NCBI RefSeq assembly: GCF_036016195.1
Contig: NZ_JAYWTM010000022.1
Span: forward strand, 1-64,000
DNA: 64,000 nt
DNA from: Brenneria populi
GTDB taxonomy: Bacteria > Pseudomonadota > Gammaproteobacteria > Enterobacterales > Enterobacteriaceae
Direction: 5' to 3'
Below, in pieces: positions 55,060-63,441 of the stretch (position 1 is its first letter; every line of letters begins with the position of its first letter). Under the pieces are notes generated by a model. It had not been told where the DNA came from. It ran no database searches and saw only the letters and a program-made list of their open reading frames with translations. The position numbers and the translations under genes were made by a program.

Positions 55060-55278
55060 ATGATAACACTCACCTATTCTGATGCTCGCGCCAAGCTGGC
55101 AGACGTGTTTGATCAGGCCATTGAGCAGCCAGTAACAATTACCCGCCGTAGCGCGCCTGATGTTGTGGTTATCAGCGCTGAACAGTACGCCGCATTTCAA
55201 CAGGCTAGATTTGAAACCGCCATGAAGCGGGTAACGACGGCCAACCATGAAGTGCTGAAAGCATTGGCTGACAAATGA
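55060..55278 (+). CDS. phd: Phd/YefM-family antitoxin
   Basis: The 72-aa protein has the Phd N-terminal DNA-binding fold (MITLTYSDARAKLADVFDQA, then RRSAPDVVVISAEQYAAFQ) and a charged C-terminal tail that should block the Doc active site. I start at ATG 55060 after GAGGTAAGAG. It overlaps doc by 4 bp, which keeps antitoxin ahead of toxin. Confidence 0.92.
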   Translation: MITLTYSDARAKLADVFDQAIEQPVTITRRSAPDVVVISAEQYAAFQQARFETAMKRVTTANHEVLKALADK

Positions 55279-55658
55279 TATTTTTCCTTACCCTGGAACA
55301 GGTGATCGTGCTCCATGATGACCAGTTGGCAATGCATGGCGGGTTGCCCGGATTCCGTGACCGTAGCGTAATAGAAGGCATGATCGCCAGAGTGGAAAAT
55401 CTACACGGCTATGAAGGCGAAAAAGACCTGTTCACACTAGCCTCTGCCTATCTGCTGGCAATCGCACGAGGGCATGGGTTCAACGATGCAAACAAACGAA
55501 CTGCGCTGGCGTTAGCACTGGTATTTCTAGAAATGAATGGCATTTCAGTGTTTCCGCCGGTGGAATACGCGGACTATGTGGTGGAGGCCGCGCAGGGGCT
55601 GCACGATATTCACCATGTTAGCGAGTCACTGCGCAAGTTGGGCAATGCGCATGACTGA
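55275..55658 (+). CDS. doc: Doc-type Fic-fold toxin
   Basis: The 127-aa protein has the Doc version of the Fic motif, HGFNDANKRT, and the early DQLAMHGGLPGFRDRSVIEG. Doc phosphorylates elongation factor EF-Tu and so blocks translation. Length and motif are intact, so it is probably active and paired with the upstream antitoxin. Confidence 0.93.
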   Translation: MIFFLTLEQVIVLHDDQLAMHGGLPGFRDRSVIEGMIARVENLHGYEGEKDLFTLASAYLLAIARGHGFNDANKRTALALALVFLEMNGISVFPPVEYADYVVEAAQGLHDIHHVSESLRKLGNAHD

Positions 55659-55755
55659 CCGCGGCAATAGCTCCAACCAATGTGGAATATTCTTGATTAA
55701 TCAGTCAAACCATTCACTGAATGACCTCTACCTAACCGAGATCATCAACCTCAAC

Positions 55756-55990
55756 TTAGGTTAGCTGTAGTGATTCAGAACGCATACTGTGAAAAAAGTC
55801 GGCATATTGCCTATCACTGCTTTTATCTAGAACGATGATATTCTCGAACGGGTGATCGACGTGTAAACAATCTATGGTGTGTCCTTGTCATTCATGACAT
55901 AGAAGACGGTTTTAGACTCCAAATTGTATCCCGTAACTCGACGGCTTTCGCCTGGGGTTGCGCCGCATCGACAGCGGGCTTGGTGAGCAT
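55756..55990 (-). pseudogene. Possible decayed gene, unrecognised
   Basis: On the minus strand from ATG 55990 a coherent reading MLTKPAVDAAQPQAKAVELR, then DTIWSLKPSSMS ends in a stop. In another frame just downstream it continues as TIDCLHVDHPFENIIVLDKS, then SDRQYADFFHSMRSESLQLT up to the stop at 55756. The amino-acid make-up is protein-like on both sides of the break. I do not recognise a family. Confidence 0.3.
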
Positions 55991-56312
55991 AATGACTGTT
56001 CAAAAAAAACCGGATTCCGGGAGCCGCATGAGGGCCCTACGACCGGATTCCGGGGCTGGCTTCAGACAGCGACGGCTTATGATGAATGAGCCTAACGTAT
56101 TATGAACCTACTGTAGCAGGTTCTGGCGCGGCTCATCAAAACCCGGTGATAGCGTCAGCTTGAATAAAAAATCGCCGGGCGCGATTTTCAACGCCGTTTG
56201 CGGCGGCCCGAAGTGAGGCGGGCAGGGATAGCCCGCCATAAAAAACGCCCGCTTGTCGACAAAGCCTTCCCGCCCCGTTCAGACCTTCTGCGCCATCTTC
56301 GCGATCAAACCT
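55991..56312. other. Gene-free region with repeat fragments
   Basis: Holds a near-repeat of CCGGATTCCGGG (about 56,010 and 56,043) and the GATTTTCAACGCCGTTTGCG module at about 56,180. No gene is credible; an apparent frame at 56,198-56,587 runs through repeats. Confidence 0.45.
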
Positions 56313-56402
56313 TTTACGTCATCCCCGCGGTCAGTTGGCGGGGATCGCTCTTTCCAGACGGCGTGACGTCGCCGGAGATGCCCGCCTGCGCGGGCATGAC
56401 GA
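56313..56402. repeat. REP-like palindromic unit
   Basis: Begins ACGTCATCCCCGCGG, has a stem CCCCGC / GCGGGG around TCAGTTG, and ends with GATGCCCGCCTGCGCGGGCA then TGACGA. The last part is nearly identical to that at about 44,412-44,441. Such GTCAT...ATGAC units are common REP sequences in proteobacteria. Confidence 0.7.
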
Positions 56403-56486
56403 GAAGAGGGAAGATGGGGCGCGCTCAGGCTCGGCATCCGCGTAAATCATTCGGCACCCGCGTAAATTATAAAGGGGGCTTAGGCG

Positions 56487-56600
56487 AATGCGGGTCACTT
56501 AAGCCGATTGTTAGGAGAAACACCGGGGGGAGGTTCCCGCTTACGACGCCTCACTCCGGCGGGCGCCCCGGGTGTCTCGATGCTTAAACGATCGGCATTA
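56487..56600. mobile_element. 114-bp IS4-like MITE, copy 2
   Basis: Similar to the element at 49086-49199 along its length. Left end AATGCGGGTCACTTAAG, right end (reverse) TAATGCCGATCGTTTAAG. Flanked by perfect 11-bp direct repeats GGGCTTAGGCG at 56476-56486 and 56601-56611. The right-hand repeat includes the stop codon of the codA-like gene, so insertion took place at the very 3' end of that gene without loss. Confidence 0.85.
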
Positions 56601-56604
56601 GGGC

Positions 56605-57873
56605 TTAGGCGTTATTGCCGCTAAGCGCTCCCGACGGATAGCTCAGCTGCTCAGGGATTCGGCGCATAATCACCTTGCCGTGGCGTATCGATATGCGGGC
56701 TTTGGCCTGACGGCGCACCGCTTCGTAATCGCTTTCCGCATCCAGCACCAGCAGGTTGGCTGGCCGGCCCACGGCGATGCCGTAGCCTTCCCCCAGATTC
56801 AGCGCCCTGGCGCTATTATCGGTGACGAAATCCAGGCTGCGGCTCAGATCCTCATATCCCATCATGTGACAGATATGCAGCCCGGCGTCCAGCACGCGCA
56901 GGATGTTGCCGTTGCCGAGCGGATACCAGGGATCTTTGATGGAGTCCTGCCCGAAGCAGACGTTCATGCCGGCCCGATCGAGTTCCGCCACCCGCGTAAT
57001 GCCGCGCCGCTTGGGAAAGGTGTCGAAACGCCCCTGGAGATGAATGCTCTCCGTCGGGCAGGAGACGAAACTGATGCCGGACAGGCGCAGCAGGCGGAAC
57101 AGCTTGGAGCAGTAGGCGTTATCGTAGGAGCCCATGGCCACCGTATGACTGGCGGTCACCAACTGGCCGATTTGTCGCACCCTGGCCTCTTCCGCCAGCA
57201 CTTCCAGAAAGCGCGACTGCGCGTCGTCGGTTTCATCGCAGTGCACGTCCACCAGACAGCCGGAACGTTCGGCCAAATCCATCAAAAACTTGATTGAACT
57301 GACGCCCTGTTCGCGGGTATTTTCGAAATGCGGAATGCCGCCGACGACGTCCGCCCCCATCTCAATGGCGCGCTCCATCAGCCGGCGGCCGTTGGCGAAG
57401 GATTCAATGCCTTCCTGCGGAAAGGCCACGATTTGCAGATCAATCAGCGCGCGCGCTTCCTCTTTCACCTCCAGCATGGCCTGCAGCGCCGCCAGGCTGG
57501 GGTCGGTGACGTCGATATGGGTGCGCACGTGCTGAATGCCGTGGTCGCGCAGCATGCCGATGGCGGCGTGCGCCCGGCGCTTGGTATCGTCATGCGTGAT
57601 GGTCGCCTTGCGCTGGCTCCAGCGCTCTATGCCTTCGAACAGCGTGCCGCTCATATTCCATTGCGGTTCGCCTGCGGTTAGCGTGGCGTCGAGATGAATG
57701 TGCGGCTCGACCAGCGGCGGAATAACCAGCTGGCCGGCGGCGTCGATCTCCCCGCCGTTCGCCGAGGCGGGCAGGCGTTCTGGCTGCGCCTCAACGGCGG
57801 CGATGAGCGCGTTGTCGAGGGTGATGCTGAAAAGTCCGCTTTGCCGGCGGAGGACGGCGTTGATGATTTTCAT
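56605..57873 (-). CDS. CodA-like amidohydrolase (cytosine deaminase family)
   Basis: The 422-aa metal-dependent deaminase resembles E. coli CodA throughout: metal ligands H58 and H60 in EPHIHLD, Q153 in AFPQEG, H211 and E214 in VHCDE, H243 in TASHTVA and D310. The motif that reads GHDDVFDPW in CodA is GQDSIKDPW here, so the position of CodA Asp314 is Ser311. That residue shapes pyrimidine specificity, so the substrate may not be cytosine. It overlaps the regulator gene by 4 bp and shares an operon with a CodB-like permease. Confidence 0.85.
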   Translation of the reverse strand: MKIINAVLRRQSGLFSITLDNALIAAVEAQPERLPASANGGEIDAAGQLVIPPLVEPHIHLDATLTAGEPQWNMSGTLFEGIERWSQRKATITHDDTKRRAHAAIGMLRDHGIQHVRTHIDVTDPSLAALQAMLEVKEEARALIDLQIVAFPQEGIESFANGRRLMERAIEMGADVVGGIPHFENTREQGVSSIKFLMDLAERSGCLVDVHCDETDDAQSRFLEVLAEEARVRQIGQLVTASHTVAMGSYDNAYCSKLFRLLRLSGISFVSCPTESIHLQGRFDTFPKRRGITRVAELDRAGMNVCFGQDSIKDPWYPLGNGNILRVLDAGLHICHMMGYEDLSRSLDFVTDNSARALNLGEGYGIAVGRPANLLVLDAESDYEAVRRQAKARISIRHGKVIMRRIPEQLSYPSGALSGNNA

Positions 57874-59105
57874 AAAAACTCCTGCTGTTGCGCATGGGAC
57901 ATGCGCCAGATAAGTAGCGCGACGGATGCGTTTAAACGAAACTGGGGGTCGCCGAGCGACTGGCCCGATTGTCGTTCAATCCGCTGTAGCCGCTGATTGA
58001 GCGTATTACGGTGAATGGCGAGGCGTTCGGCCGCTTTGATCAGATTTCCGTTCTCCTGCAGCACGGCGTCCAGCGTTTCGATCAACTGCGCCGGTTTTTT
58101 GCGGTGGCCGTCGAATAGGCGGCCGAGGGTCTCCTGCATAAAGCGCGTCACCAGCTCCTGATCGGCGACGGCGGTCAGCAATTTGAGCACGCCGAGTTCG
58201 CTGTAGTCGCACAGTCCCTTGTCCGGGCGCATGCTTTCCGCGACCTCCAGCGCCCGCCGCGCTTCGCTCAGACCCGAGCGATAGTGCCGGGGCGCCGTCA
58301 CCGTGGATGAAATACCGCTGAACAGTCTCAGCGGATGAATCTTTTGCCGCAGCGATTGCTGCACGGCGTACAGCCACTGTTTCCCCTGATGAAACTGCAT
58401 ACTGTCGTTGGGCAATACCAGGATAAACAGATCGCCGATCGTCACCAGCGGCAGGGTTTCGCCCAGCAGCGGCTGCTGCTCTTCCAGGCGCTGCCGCACC
58501 AGACGGCGCGCCGCCTGCAGGCGCGCTTCGGCATCCTCCGGCGCGTTGTCGTCGAACAGCGCCTTGATGGCGGAGAGACGTAGCGCGATGACCCGGCAAG
58601 GGCGGTCGAGCGTTAACTGAAGATGGCCGGCCCGCTGGCTGGCGATATCGATGCCCGGATAGTCGCCGGTCAGCAGCTGGGTCAGAATATCGCGCTGCGA
58701 GCGCAGCGTGGTTTCGCGCCGTACCAGCGCCGTGCCGATGAGCTGCGTAACGATGACCATTTTCAGCAGATAGGGTTGCTCGATCAGCGGCATGCCCAAG
58801 CGGGCGGCCAGCGCGACCACCGCGTCGGGAATGGCGCGAATGAAGGGGCCGCCGGTAAGGATCGTCAGACCGGCGATGCCGCTTTGCTGCCCTTCGCGCA
58901 CCAGTTGCAGCAGGTTGCCTTCATCCCTGGGGTGATTAATCCCGGTGACGAAGACCAGCTCGCCGCCCATAATCCAGTCGGCGATGCCTTCGTTTTCCGC
59001 TACGTAATACCAGCGCACCGTGCGGTGAAGATTTTCCTCCCCCGCGCGCAGTTTCAGTTCAGCCAGCCCCGGCAATGCCAGGATTTCGCCGACGGACAGG
59101 CTCAT
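57870..59105 (-). CDS. PucR-family transcriptional regulator
   Basis: The 411-aa protein has an N-terminal PucR domain (MSLSVGEILALPGLAELKLR, then NEGIADWIMGGELVFVTG) and a C-terminal helix-turn-helix (LIKAAERLAIHRNTLNQRLQ). PucR proteins control purine and nucleobase catabolism. I start at ATG 59105, just after the codB-like stop at 59107 and a GGGAGAG site; a longer frame from 59150 lies within that gene. Its position inside the permease-deaminase operon makes it the likely operon regulator. Confidence 0.9.
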   Translation of the reverse strand: MSLSVGEILALPGLAELKLRAGEENLHRTVRWYYVAENEGIADWIMGGELVFVTGINHPRDEGNLLQLVREGQQSGIAGLTILTGGPFIRAIPDAVVALAARLGMPLIEQPYLLKMVIVTQLIGTALVRRETTLRSQRDILTQLLTGDYPGIDIASQRAGHLQLTLDRPCRVIALRLSAIKALFDDNAPEDAEARLQAARRLVRQRLEEQQPLLGETLPLVTIGDLFILVLPNDSMQFHQGKQWLYAVQQSLRQKIHPLRLFSGISSTVTAPRHYRSGLSEARRALEVAESMRPDKGLCDYSELGVLKLLTAVADQELVTRFMQETLGRLFDGHRKKPAQLIETLDAVLQENGNLIKAAERLAIHRNTLNQRLQRIERQSGQSLGDPQFRLNASVALLIWRMSHAQQQEFL

Positions 59106-59106
59106 T

Positions 59107-60369
59107 CTACTCTCCCTGTACGGCGACGGAGGAATTGACGCGTCTGGCAATCAGGCAGAGCGCAATATAGCTGGCGGCGGAGGCGGCGATGCCGACCAGC
59201 GGCGCGATCCACGGGGAGAAATAGGCCAGCAGCGCGCCAATCGCATAGGCGGCAAGGCCGACGACATTAAAACGCGGCAGCAGGGTGCGTTGAATCGACG
59301 GGTAGTGGCCGCGGTACCGGAACCAGTAGTCCGCCATGATCACCCCGCCGATAGGAGGAATAATGGAGCCGAGCAGAATCAGGAACGGGATCAGCATCTC
59401 GTACATGCCGCCGATAGCCAGCGCGATGCCCGCGACGGCGCCCAGCAGGGTCAACGTCCGGCGGCGTTCGCTGCGCAGCAGATGGCAGGCGGCGGCGGAA
59501 ACGTTGTAGATGGTCGGCCCCTGAATGGTCCACAGGTTGAGGCACAGCATGATTACCGCGGCGACGGAGAGCCCTTGCAGCATCATCACGGCGACGATAT
59601 CCGCCTGTTTATAGACAATCGCGCAGTAGGCGCCGGAGATAATCATCAAGCCGTTGCCGCCGAGAAAACTAAGGAAGCTGGCGGTGACGGCGATGCGGCC
59701 GCTGCGCGCCAGACGGGTCCAGTTGGTCGCCTGGGTGGCGCCGCTGGCGAAGGTGCCGAATACCATGGTGATGGCGGCGGAAAAGGTCATGGCGTTTTCC
59801 GGCTCGATCTTTTTCAGACCCTGCCAGCCGCCGATGTCACGGGTGGCGATCCACATGGAGGCGATCAGCATCACGAACATCAGCGGCACGGAAACGCGGG
59901 ACAGGATATCCAGCCCTTTGTAGCCCACCAGCGCGGTGATGGAAAAGCCGAGACCGAACAGAATCATCAGCGGAACCGTATAGGCGTCGGGAAGATTCAG
60001 CAGTTTGCTCAGCGCGATGGCCAGGGTCGCGGTGCCCCAGGCGTACCAGCCCAGCTCGGCGAAGCCCAGCAGAAAATCGGAGAGTTTGCTGCCGATTTCA
60101 CCGAAGCAAAAGCGCCCCATCAGCACGGAATTCAGACCGCTGCGCGCGGCAATCAGCGCAAGCGACGCGGCATACGCCGCCAGCAGCAGGTTGCCGACCA
60201 CGGCCACCCACAGCATATCGCCGATATTGAAGGCGACGCCGATTTTCCCGCCGGCGAACATGGTGCCGGTAAAAAAGGTAAAACTGAATAACACCATCGA
60301 AATCGACAGTAATCCCTTGCGCCCCTCTTTGGGGGCTTCGCTTAGCGGGAATTCGTTCTGCTCGGACAT
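59107..60369 (-). CDS. NCS1-type nucleobase permease, CodB-like
   Basis: The 420-aa inner-membrane protein reads as a cytosine/purine permease of the NCS1 family, with about 12 membrane segments (SMVLFSFTFFTGTMFAGGKI near the start, LLGFAELGWYAWGTATLAIA, and IIPPIGGVIMADYWFRYRG near the end, as in CodB). It should import the substrate of the linked deaminase. It heads the operon codB-like, pucR, codA-like. Confidence 0.88.
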   Translation of the reverse strand: MSEQNEFPLSEAPKEGRKGLLSISMVLFSFTFFTGTMFAGGKIGVAFNIGDMLWVAVVGNLLLAAYAASLALIAARSGLNSVLMGRFCFGEIGSKLSDFLLGFAELGWYAWGTATLAIALSKLLNLPDAYTVPLMILFGLGFSITALVGYKGLDILSRVSVPLMFVMLIASMWIATRDIGGWQGLKKIEPENAMTFSAAITMVFGTFASGATQATNWTRLARSGRIAVTASFLSFLGGNGLMIISGAYCAIVYKQADIVAVMMLQGLSVAAVIMLCLNLWTIQGPTIYNVSAAACHLLRSERRRTLTLLGAVAGIALAIGGMYEMLIPFLILLGSIIPPIGGVIMADYWFRYRGHYPSIQRTLLPRFNVVGLAAYAIGALLAYFSPWIAPLVGIAASAASYIALCLIARRVNSSVAVQGE

Positions 60370-60934
60370 ATTGCTTTCCTCTGGTAAAAATGGGTTGCGT
60401 ACCGACAGGGCACAGCAATAAACGTGCCTGATTTTTAAAGCGAAAAATCGCCGGATAACCTAGCAGCGGAAACGCTATTTGATGTGCATGTTGCATACTT
60501 TTATTTTTATATCCCGCAGATTACGCACTATAAGTGTGCGTATTGCCGTGCAATGCACTAAAAAGTGCGAGGCCCGCCGGAGGGCGGATAAGCAAGCCAA
60601 CGCATCGGCGGCTTGCAGTATGACGGGTGTAAATGCGGTATTCGGCAGGCGGCGCTGCCCGGTTCCCGCGCACTGTGATAAACCTCTCGCTTTCTTGTTC
60701 ATTAGCATGAAAATTTTTGTTTGTCCGACCGTTTTTTCGTGTCGCGACACATAGGCCATTTTATGCATGCGTAATAAAATAATTCCCAACCAATATATGA
60801 TAAGGAATTATTTTATCGACCCTATTTATTGATAGAGCAATATTTTAATTACCATGAATTAATACAAATTCCACCAGGGAAATTTGTATCGATACCCTAT
60901 TATCGATAACGTAGAAATTATAAGAGGTTTTATT
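60370..60934. promoter_or_regulatory. Divergent region between the codB-like and gntP-like operons
   Basis: 565 bp without a gene. Near the codB-like gene are several GCAC/GTGC inverted pairs: GTGCATGTTGCAT (60483-60495), GTGCGTATTGCCGTGCA, TGCACTAAAAAGTGC (60554-60568). At 60568-60631 is the right arm of the dispersed repeat. At 60740-60751 is a perfect palindrome GTGTCGCGACAC. The GCAC pairs are candidate PucR-family sites and the palindrome a candidate operator for the gntP-like operon. Confidence 0.5.
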
Positions 60935-62248
60935 ATGCATACCATCGAACCATTGGCATGGTACGGAGCGTTAATCGGTCTTTTTATTGCTATTGTCCTT
61001 ATATTAAAAAAAATAAATCCTGTTTACTCACTGTTCCTCGGCGCCATTCTCGGCGCCATCATCGGCGGCGCTAATCTGGATCAGACGCTGGCGTTATTGA
61101 CGTCGGGCACGCAAAGCCTGATGGGCACCGTTATCCGCGTGCTGGCGGCCGGGGTGCTCGCCGGCGTGATGATGGAGTCGGGCGCGGCGGAAACCATCGC
61201 GCAGGCCATTGTGAAAAAGATGGGCGAAAGTAAAGCCATATTGGCGCTGGCGTTAGCCACCATGATTATTACTTCCGTGGGCGTATTTATTCCCGTTGCG
61301 GTATTAATTGTGGCGCCGATTGCGCTATCGGTGGGAAATAAAATGGGGATATCAAAACTGGCGTTATTGCTGGCGCTGTCCGGCGGCGGTAAAGCGGGTA
61401 ACATTATTTCTCCGAACCCGAATACCATCGCCGCGGCCAATGGTTTCCACCTCAATTTGAGCGACGTTATGATCGCCGGTTTTATTCCCGCCCTGTGCGG
61501 TTTGCTGATGACCGTTATCGTCGCCTCACTGCTGAAAAATAAAGGCGTTAAGGTGAGCGATAACGAAGCCGCTGCGGCCTACGGTACGCAGAGCGCCAAG
61601 AGCGAGAAAACCTATCCGTCGCTGGGCAAAGCGATCGTCGCGCCGGCGTTGGCCGTTATCCTGCTGATGATTAACCCGATTGGTTCCATTTTCCACATCA
61701 GCGCGCTGTCCGCGTTCAAGCTCGACGCGCTCTACGTGCTGCCGCTGGCCGGCGTGGTCGGGTTGATTGCTATGGGGCAGAAGAGCAAGATTATCGCCTA
61801 TACCACTTCCGGGCTGGAAAAGATGACGGCGACGGTACTGATCCTGATCGGCGCCGGATCGATCGCCGGGCTGATCGCCGCCTCCGACCTCTCCGCGCAG
61901 GTCGTGCAGCTGATTAATATCATGGGGATTTCAGGCACCTTCCTGGCGCCGATCTCCGGCATTCTGATGGCGGCGGCGACGGCATCGACCTCGACCGGCG
62001 TGATTCTGGCTACCAGCACTTTCGGCCATGCGATCTCCAATATCGGCATCGCGCCTATCGCTTCCGCGGTCATGGTGCATACCGGCGCGACGGTGATCGA
62101 CTCCTTACCCCAGGGCAACTATTTCCACGTTACCGCGCAGAGCATGAATATGAGCATCAGACAGCGTATGAGCCTGCTGCCGTATGAAGCGATTGTCGGG
62201 GGAACCATGACGATTGTCGCCACTGTACTTTACGGCTTTATTTTTTAG
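60935..62248 (+). CDS. GntP-family permease
   Basis: The 437-aa membrane protein belongs to the GntP family of acid:H+ symporters (VLAAGVLAGVMMESGAAETI, LLALSGGGKAGNIISPNPNT, AAATASTSTGVILATSTFGH). It is not close to the gluconate transporter elsewhere in this window. Followed 16 bp later by glycerate kinase and then pyruvate kinase, it should import glycerate or a related short hydroxy acid. I start at ATG 60935 after AAGAGG; an ATG at 60884 is poorly placed. Confidence 0.88.
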   Translation: MHTIEPLAWYGALIGLFIAIVLILKKINPVYSLFLGAILGAIIGGANLDQTLALLTSGTQSLMGTVIRVLAAGVLAGVMMESGAAETIAQAIVKKMGESKAILALALATMIITSVGVFIPVAVLIVAPIALSVGNKMGISKLALLLALSGGGKAGNIISPNPNTIAAANGFHLNLSDVMIAGFIPALCGLLMTVIVASLLKNKGVKVSDNEAAAAYGTQSAKSEKTYPSLGKAIVAPALAVILLMINPIGSIFHISALSAFKLDALYVLPLAGVVGLIAMGQKSKIIAYTTSGLEKMTATVLILIGAGSIAGLIAASDLSAQVVQLINIMGISGTFLAPISGILMAAATASTSTGVILATSTFGHAISNIGIAPIASAVMVHTGATVIDSLPQGNYFHVTAQSMNMSIRQRMSLLPYEAIVGGTMTIVATVLYGFIF

Positions 62249-62264
62249 GAAGAGGCAACCCACA

Positions 62265-63410
62265 ATGAAAAAAGAGACCTTTGTTTTAGCTCCCGATTCG
62301 TTCAAAGAGAGCATGACGGCGAAAGAAGTGTGCAACGCTATGGAGAAAGGGTTAAAAAAAGTCTTTCCTAATGCGAACTATATTCATGTTCCCATGGCCG
62401 ACGGCGGCGAAGGCACCACCCAGTCGTTAATCGACGCCACCCAGGGGAGCCTGTATTCGCTGACGGTCACCGGGCCGTTAGGCAAACCGGTGGAGGCCAG
62501 CTACGGCATCATGGGCAACGGCGAAATCGCCGTTATCGAGATGGCGTCCGCCAGCGGCATTCATTTCGTCAACCGCGACACCAAAAATCCGCTGGTGACC
62601 ACCACCTACGGCACCGGCGAACTGATTCGCGCCTGCCTGGATAAAGGCATTAAAAAGATCATTTTGGGCATCGGCGGCAGCGCCACCAACGACGGCGGCG
62701 CCGGCATGGCGGAAGCGCTCGGCGTGCGCTTCTACGACGAATCCGGCGAACCTTTGCCATGCGGCGGCGGCGCGCTGGGTCGTCTGCACCATATCGATCT
62801 CTCCGGGCTGGATAGCCGATTGGCGCAGGTCGATATTCAGGTGGCCTGCGATGTGACCAACCCGCTGTGCGGCGAACAGGGCGCTTCCGCGATTTTTGGG
62901 CCGCAGAAAGGCGCCACGCCGGATATGGTGGCGCAGTTGGACGCCAATCTGGCGCACTACGCCGCGGTCATCCGCGCTCAGTTGAATAAGGACGTCGCCG
63001 ATATTCCGGGGGCGGGCGCGGCCGGCGGCCTGGGCGCCGGACTGATGGCCTTTACGCGCTGCACGCTGCGCAAAGGGATTGATATCGTTGTGGAATTCAG
63101 CGGACTGCGCGACAAATTGGTCGGCGCCGATTTTTGCTTTACCGGCGAAGGTCGTATCGACTATCAAACCAAGTTCGGCAAAACGCCGTATGGCGTCGCT
63201 AAAACCGCCCAGGCGCAGGGCGTACCGGTGATTGCCGTTTCCGGCTGCATCGGCGACGGCGTCGATACGCTCTATGACGAAGGCATCGATGCCATTTTTG
63301 GGATTATTCCGCATGTGGACAGCCTTGACGCCTTGTTAAAAGACGGCGCGATAAATATGGAACGCGCCTGCGAGAATATCGGCCGGTTAATGAAAATAGC
63401 CGCTTTATAA
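62265..63410 (+). CDS. garK: Glycerate kinase (2-phosphoglycerate forming)
   Basis: The 381-aa product equals the length of enterobacterial GarK/GlxK and has their segments: LAPDSFKESMTAKEVCNAME, PMADGGEGTTQSLIDATQG, GIGGSATNDGGAGMAEALGV and GAGAAGGLGAGLMAFT. It phosphorylates D-glycerate to 2-phosphoglycerate. I start at ATG 62265 after GGAAGAGG. GarK and GlxK cannot be told apart here. The gene is between its presumed permease and a pyruvate kinase, a compact glycerate-to-pyruvate module. Confidence 0.92.
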   Translation: MKKETFVLAPDSFKESMTAKEVCNAMEKGLKKVFPNANYIHVPMADGGEGTTQSLIDATQGSLYSLTVTGPLGKPVEASYGIMGNGEIAVIEMASASGIHFVNRDTKNPLVTTTYGTGELIRACLDKGIKKIILGIGGSATNDGGAGMAEALGVRFYDESGEPLPCGGGALGRLHHIDLSGLDSRLAQVDIQVACDVTNPLCGEQGASAIFGPQKGATPDMVAQLDANLAHYAAVIRAQLNKDVADIPGAGAAGGLGAGLMAFTRCTLRKGIDIVVEFSGLRDKLVGADFCFTGEGRIDYQTKFGKTPYGVAKTAQAQGVPVIAVSGCIGDGVDTLYDEGIDAIFGIIPHVDSLDALLKDGAINMERACENIGRLMKIAAL

Positions 63411-63441
63411 ATTAAGAATCCATTTATAAAAGGACATCATC

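Noticed and set aside
56198..56587. A 129-codon plus-strand frame
   Set aside because: It runs through a repeat module, a REP-like unit and the MITE; composition is not protein-like and there is no ribosome-binding site.
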